From an uncultured Clostridia bacterium (lineage in GTDB: Bacteria; Bacillota; Clostridia; Oscillospirales; Ruminococcaceae): a DNA stretch of 8,198 nucleotides. Shown piece after piece: positions 5,526-8,198 of this stretch (position 1 is the stretch's first letter; each line of letters opens with the position of its first letter). Both the position numbers and the translations under genes were made by a program. The notes beneath the pieces were generated by a model, which did no database searches, was not told the DNA's origin, and saw only the letters and a list, made by a program, of their open reading frames with translations. The stretch covers positions 1 to 8,198 of the forward strand of contig CANQZS010000079.1 in NCBI GenBank assembly GCA_947628385.1. The letters run 5' to 3'.

Positions 5526-6236
5526 TTAAAATATCTGTTCACCGCAGCGGCATATCCGCTCAAATTCGGCTTTTCCGCATTTTTTGACAATGATCTCCTC
5601 TGCTTTTTTGAACAGCGGGGGTCGGCTATCAAGATTGTGGGCGTCGGTACCGAGAACGCTTATCATTCCGCCGGAGATCATCTTCATAAGACGGTTCCTT
5701 TTGAGCATTCCGGCTTCTGCAATGGCTGAACAGTTCATCTGACATATGATGTTTCTTCCGGTTTTGTAGATGCGCCTTATATCCTCCTCGGAATTGCCGA
5801 AGCTGATATAGCGCTCAACATGCGCGAGAATGATCTTCTGTCTGCATCGGTTCATGAAGTTTGTGAATTCACCGAAAAAATTTTCATGGAACCGCTCAAA
5901 CGGAAGTTCAAGGAGGATATGATCAGTATCCTTTATGCAAAGCTTTTCAAAATCCGGATCGGAGGACAGTGAGGGATAAAAGTAAACTTCAGCTCCCAGC
6001 GTCAGGTCGGGGAGTCCGCGAACGGCTTCGGCAGCTTCGCAGAGCCTTTCAAAGGAACGCGCGCGCCTTTCAAGAAATTTTTGGATATTTTCGTTCTGCC
6101 TGTAAAAGTGAGGGGTGAGAACGACCAGATCTACGCCGGCGTCGGCAAGTATCTTCAGCATTTCAATGGATTCCTTGGTACCCGATGAGCCATCGTCCAT
6201 TTTTGGAAGTATGTGGGAGTGAAAGTCGATACGCAT
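5526..6236 (-). CDS. cpsB: PHP-type protein-tyrosine phosphatase, CpsB/YwqE family
   Basis: Metal-dependent phosphatase of 236 residues that in related systems removes phosphate from the tyrosine tail of the capsule kinase (CpsB on CpsD, YwqE on YwqD), thereby adjusting polymer length. The PHP metal motifs are all present: Asp4-Phe-His6-Ser-His8 followed by LPKMDDGS, His43 in TPHFY, Glu83 in GAEVYF, His139 in LAHVERY, and Asp198/His200 in GTDAHN. The ATG at 6236 follows AAAGGA by eight bases, a modest ribosome binding site. In streptococci cpsB is codirectional with the kinase; here it is divergent from it, with 143 bases and two overlapping promoters between them. A hairpin terminator follows. 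The family assignment is firm; the actual target, the kinase beginning at 6380, is inferred from position. Confidence 0.94.
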   Translation of the reverse strand: MRIDFHSHILPKMDDGSSGTKESIEMLKILADAGVDLVVLTPHFYRQNENIQKFLERRARSFERLCEAAEAVRGLPDLTLGAEVYFYPSLSSDPDFEKLCIKDTDHILLELPFERFHENFFGEFTNFMNRCRQKIILAHVERYISFGNSEEDIRRIYKTGRNIICQMNCSAIAEAGMLKRNRLMKMISGGMISVLGTDAHNLDSRPPLFKKAEEIIVKKCGKAEFERICRCGEQIF

Positions 6237-6285
6237 TTGAAAGATCCTTTCTTTACAGCCATTTAAATATTTAACTGCGGGATAT

Positions 6286-6314
6286 TTTACGATCCTGACA
6301 GTATGCTGTATACT
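6286..6314 (+). promoter_or_regulatory. Promoter of the BY-kinase/exopolysaccharide genes
   Basis: -35-like TTTACG (6286-6291), 17-base spacer and -10 box TATACT (6309-6314). Transcription should begin near 6321, leaving a leader of about 59 bases. A small inverted repeat (ACAG 6298-6301 with CTGT 6306-6309) and AGTAT/ATACT (6300-6304 with 6310-6314) overlap the -10 region and could form an operator. It is weaker than the opposing cpsB promoter and overlaps it in the start region. Confidence 0.55.
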
Positions 6315-6318
6315 TTAA

Positions 6319-6347
6319 ATTTTACAATCATTGTCCGTTAATGTCAA
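6319..6347 (-). promoter_or_regulatory. Strong sigma-A promoter of cpsB
   Basis: On the minus strand a consensus -35 box TTGACA (6342-6347), a 17-base spacer and the -10 box TAAAAT (6319-6324). The start should be near 6312, leaving a leader of about 75 bases. The leader contains the 12-base palindrome TTAAATATTTAA (6263-6274). Its -10 box lies only four bases from the -10 box of the opposing kinase promoter, so one polymerase would block the other. Confidence 0.75.
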
Positions 6348-6379
6348 GAGCAAGTTGAAAAATATGGAGGTAAATCCGA

Positions 6380-7873
6380 ATGGATATGGAAGAAAAGCTC
6401 GATCTCAGCTTTCTGTTTGAGGTACTCAAGAAATATTTTGTAATAGTAGTTCTTTCCGGAATACTCTGCGGAGTGGCAGGCTTTGCGGTATCCTACTTCA
6501 TCATACCCAAAAAGTATGAATCCAGAGCGCTGCTGTATGTGGAAAACAACAATCAGACCTCGGAATCCGTAAATATCAACGATATTACCGCTGCCCAGAA
6601 GCTGGTAAATACCTGCCAGATCATATTCAAGAGCAGCACTATGATGGATAACCTCATTACTAACCTTGATCTTCCATATACAAAGGAAGAGCTCAACGAA
6701 ATGATAACAGCAAGCTCGGTAAACAGCACCGAGGTCATGGAGCTGGTGGTGGAGAGCGGGAACGCTCAGGAGGCTGAAACTATTGTAAACGAGCTTCTCT
6801 CACTTTCAATGGACGAGTTTACAAGGATCATCAAGTCCGGCTCTATAGAGGTCGTGGATTACGGCGAGGTAAACGCTACGCCGTCGTTCCCGAATGTTCC
6901 GCTGATAACGATGGCGGCACTCTTTGTGGGATTGGTAATATCCTACCTTATCGTTCTTGTAAAAGATATGCTCGACGTAGTTATCAAACAGGGCGACAAT
7001 ATTGCCCAGATGTATGAAGTTCCGGTATTTGCCGAGATAATGGAATTCGACAGCGCTAAATCTGGAAGCGGAAAGTACGGCTACTACAGCTACGGCGGCT
7101 ACGGTGAAAGGGCGGAAAAGAAAAACACCGATCCCAATGCTCCGGAGAACAATTTCTCGGAAAAGTTCCTTTCGGAATCTACACCGTTTGCAATAACCGA
7201 GGCTTATAATACGGCGAGAACAAATACGATGTTCGCCATATCTACCAGCGGCAGAAAGATAATCGCCGTAACGAGCTCTAATCCTTCGGAAGGAAAAAGC
7301 ACGACCTGTTCAAACTTCGCCATATGCTTTGCAAACGCAGGCTTCAAGACTCTGCTTGTAGAGTGCGACCTCAGAAAGCCCAACCTTGCAAAGAACTTCA
7401 ATATAAAGCCCAAATACGGACTTTCCTCCGTTCTCGGAGGCTTCTGCACCGTAAGCGATGCGATCACGGAAAATGTTATCAAGAACCTTGATATTATAGC
7501 GGCGGGAGATATTCCTCCCAATCCCTCGGAGCTTATAGGCTCAGACGCCATGAGGACGTTCCTTGAGGCTTCGTCGGAAAGCTATGATTACGTGTTCCTT
7601 GATACTCCTCCGGTAAACGTAGTTACCGATTCACAGCTTATGAACGACGTTATAGCGGGTCTTATATTTGTTATCAGAGAAAATTCCACAACTCATCCGG
7701 ACGTTCAGTCTGCGCTTGAAAAGATCCGCCTTGCAAACGGCAAGGTGCTCGGATTCGTAAAAACATTCGGAAGAGCGGGCAAGTCCGGAAGATACGGCAA
7801 GAAATATTCCTACGGCGCGTATAAATACGGATATTCATATGGTCAGAACAGTAAGGAGAGCAGCGGAGAATAA
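6380..7873 (+). CDS. Fused polysaccharide chain-length regulator and BY-type tyrosine kinase
   Basis: Membrane protein of 497 residues combining a Wzz/CpsC-type regulator with a CpsD-type kinase. Residues 8-200 hold two membrane segments (about 19-41 and 176-196), a short extracellular part and the proline motif TPSFPNVP (167-174) before the second segment. Residues 270-460 are the kinase: EAYNTAR (274-280, oligomerisation motif, with Asn for the first usual Arg), Walker A SSNPSEGKST with Lys306, Walker A' LLVECDLRKP with Asp330, and Walker B FLDTPP with Asp408. The C-terminus carries a tyrosine cluster (Tyr472, 476, 478, 481, 483, 485, 487), the usual autophosphorylation site. A second Gly-Tyr cluster (Tyr233, 235, 236, 238, 241) sits between the two parts. 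Most Bacillota encode these parts as two proteins. The ATG at 6380 follows GGAGG by nine bases. It likely controls export or chain length of the polymer made by the genes to the right. Confidence 0.94.
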   Translation: MDMEEKLDLSFLFEVLKKYFVIVVLSGILCGVAGFAVSYFIIPKKYESRALLYVENNNQTSESVNINDITAAQKLVNTCQIIFKSSTMMDNLITNLDLPYTKEELNEMITASSVNSTEVMELVVESGNAQEAETIVNELLSLSMDEFTRIIKSGSIEVVDYGEVNATPSFPNVPLITMAALFVGLVISYLIVLVKDMLDVVIKQGDNIAQMYEVPVFAEIMEFDSAKSGSGKYGYYSYGGYGERAEKKNTDPNAPENNFSEKFLSESTPFAITEAYNTARTNTMFAISTSGRKIIAVTSSNPSEGKSTTCSNFAICFANAGFKTLLVECDLRKPNLAKNFNIKPKYGLSSVLGGFCTVSDAITENVIKNLDIIAAGDIPPNPSELIGSDAMRTFLEASSESYDYVFLDTPPVNVVTDSQLMNDVIAGLIFVIRENSTTHPDVQSALEKIRLANGKVLGFVKTFGRAGKSGRYGKKYSYGAYKYGYSYGQNSKESSGE

Positions 7874-7900
7874 TATTTCCGGCGCTTTAAAGAAATGTGA

Positions 7901-7951
7901 AAGGAGAGCTGCTTACGGCAGCCGTGCTTCCGGTGAAGCACGAAAAAGAAA
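7901..7951 (+). promoter_or_regulatory. Ribosome binding site bridged to the start codon by two hairpins
   Basis: AAGGAGA (7901-7907) is the only good Shine-Dalgarno sequence before the epsG-like ATG at 7952, but 44 bases separate them. Those bases consist of hairpin 1 (GCTGC 7908-7912 with GCAGC 7918-7922, five-base loop), directly followed by hairpin 2 (CGTGCTTC 7923-7930 with GAAGCACG 7935-7942, four-base loop) and then nine bases AAAAAGAAA. With both stems folded and stacked, the Shine-Dalgarno sequence sits nine bases from the ATG, the normal distance. Neither hairpin is followed by a U run, so they are not terminators. The stems are visible; the bridging function is inferred. Confidence 0.65.
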
Positions 7952-8198
7952 ATGGGGATATATATTTTCCTGCTCATAGGCGTTGTTCTCGTAGGCGTGC
8001 CGCTTTGCAGCAATAAAGCCGGAAGATCCGGCAGAATGATCTACTGTATTGCTGCGGCGATAGTGTTTATAGCAATATCCGCGCTCAGGTTCATGGTCGG
8101 ATATGATTACAGTATGTACGGCGCTACATATTTTAACATGAGATATATGTATGCTGAGGATCTGATGTTTGACAGAATGGAAAAGGGCTTCCTCATGC
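7952..8198 (+). CDS. epsG: EpsG-family membrane protein, N-terminal part (cut by window end)
   Basis: The first 82 codons of a membrane protein that continues beyond the window. Residues 3-19 and about 29-46 are membrane segments, followed by the EpsG-family hallmark ALRFMVGYDYSMYGATYF (44-61) and the later E-K-G-F motif (77-80). EpsG-type proteins are multi-span membrane proteins of exopolysaccharide loci and are thought to act in polymerising or handling the repeat unit. The gene starts 78 bases after the kinase gene on the same strand and is probably in the same operon. An in-frame stop at 7934-7936 rules out a start much further upstream. The ATG at 7952 has no adjacent ribosome binding site; the one at 7901 appears to be bridged to it by two hairpins. 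The gene symbol rests on family similarity only. Confidence 0.8.
   Translation, partial: MGIYIFLLIGVVLVGVPLCSNKAGRSGRMIYCIAAAIVFIAISALRFMVGYDYSMYGATYFNMRYMYAEDLMFDRMEKGFLM

Noticed and set aside
5439..5729. A 96-codon plus-strand frame (GTG start) just downstream of the orphan promoter
   Set aside because: Two thirds of it are antisense to cpsB, the GTG has no clear ribosome binding site, and the translation shows no domain. The promoter more likely makes a non-coding RNA.
7908..7942. The two hairpins before the epsG-like gene as a transcription terminator
   Set aside because: In the plus direction they are followed by AAAAAGAAA and not by a U run, and the next gene of the same locus starts nine bases later.

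Overview
The window looks like a chromosomal piece of an anaerobic Gram-positive of the Bacillota, most likely a Ruminococcus-type clostridium. This is inferred from strong GGAGG-type ribosome binding sites, sigma-A promoters with 17-base spacers, a CpsB/YwqE-type phosphatase with a CpsC/CpsD-like tyrosine kinase, and an EpsG-family protein. The exact genus cannot be fixed from sequence alone. No rRNA, tRNA, CRISPR array, insertion sequence or phage gene is visible.

Left half (about 66-4624, all on the minus strand): a branched-chain amino acid cluster read ilvB, acyltransferase, ilvN, ilvC, ending in a strong hairpin terminator. IlvB and IlvN form acetohydroxyacid synthase, and IlvC converts its product to the dihydroxy acid on the way to valine, leucine and isoleucine. 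Four things are unusual here. A membrane acyltransferase-3 gene lies between ilvB and ilvN. IlvB lacks the usual C-terminal tail and has Leu where the tryptophan that favours 2-ketobutyrate normally sits. A separate promoter sits in front of ilvN. A near-perfect dyad covers the ilvB promoter core. No T-box leader is present.

Middle (about 4621-5525): a small VanZ-family membrane protein on the minus strand, preceded by about 380 bases without a gene. That stretch holds a near-consensus promoter on the plus strand with no matching gene directly downstream, and the terminator of the next minus-strand gene.

Right half (5526-8198): the start of an exopolysaccharide or capsule locus. A PHP-type tyrosine phosphatase (CpsB-like, minus strand) is divergent from a fused chain-length-regulator/BY-kinase (plus strand), followed by the N-terminal part of an EpsG-family membrane protein cut by the window end. 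The phosphatase and kinase promoters face each other and overlap, so they probably compete for polymerase. The kinase has two tyrosine-rich clusters instead of one. The epsG-like gene has its Shine-Dalgarno sequence 44 bases upstream of its ATG, with two back-to-back perfect hairpins filling the gap so that the folded spacing is 9 bases.

I see no wholly new multi-gene system. The most interesting signals are the hairpin-bridged ribosome binding site, the overlapping phosphatase/kinase promoters, the doubled tyrosine cluster, and the rearranged ilv operon.
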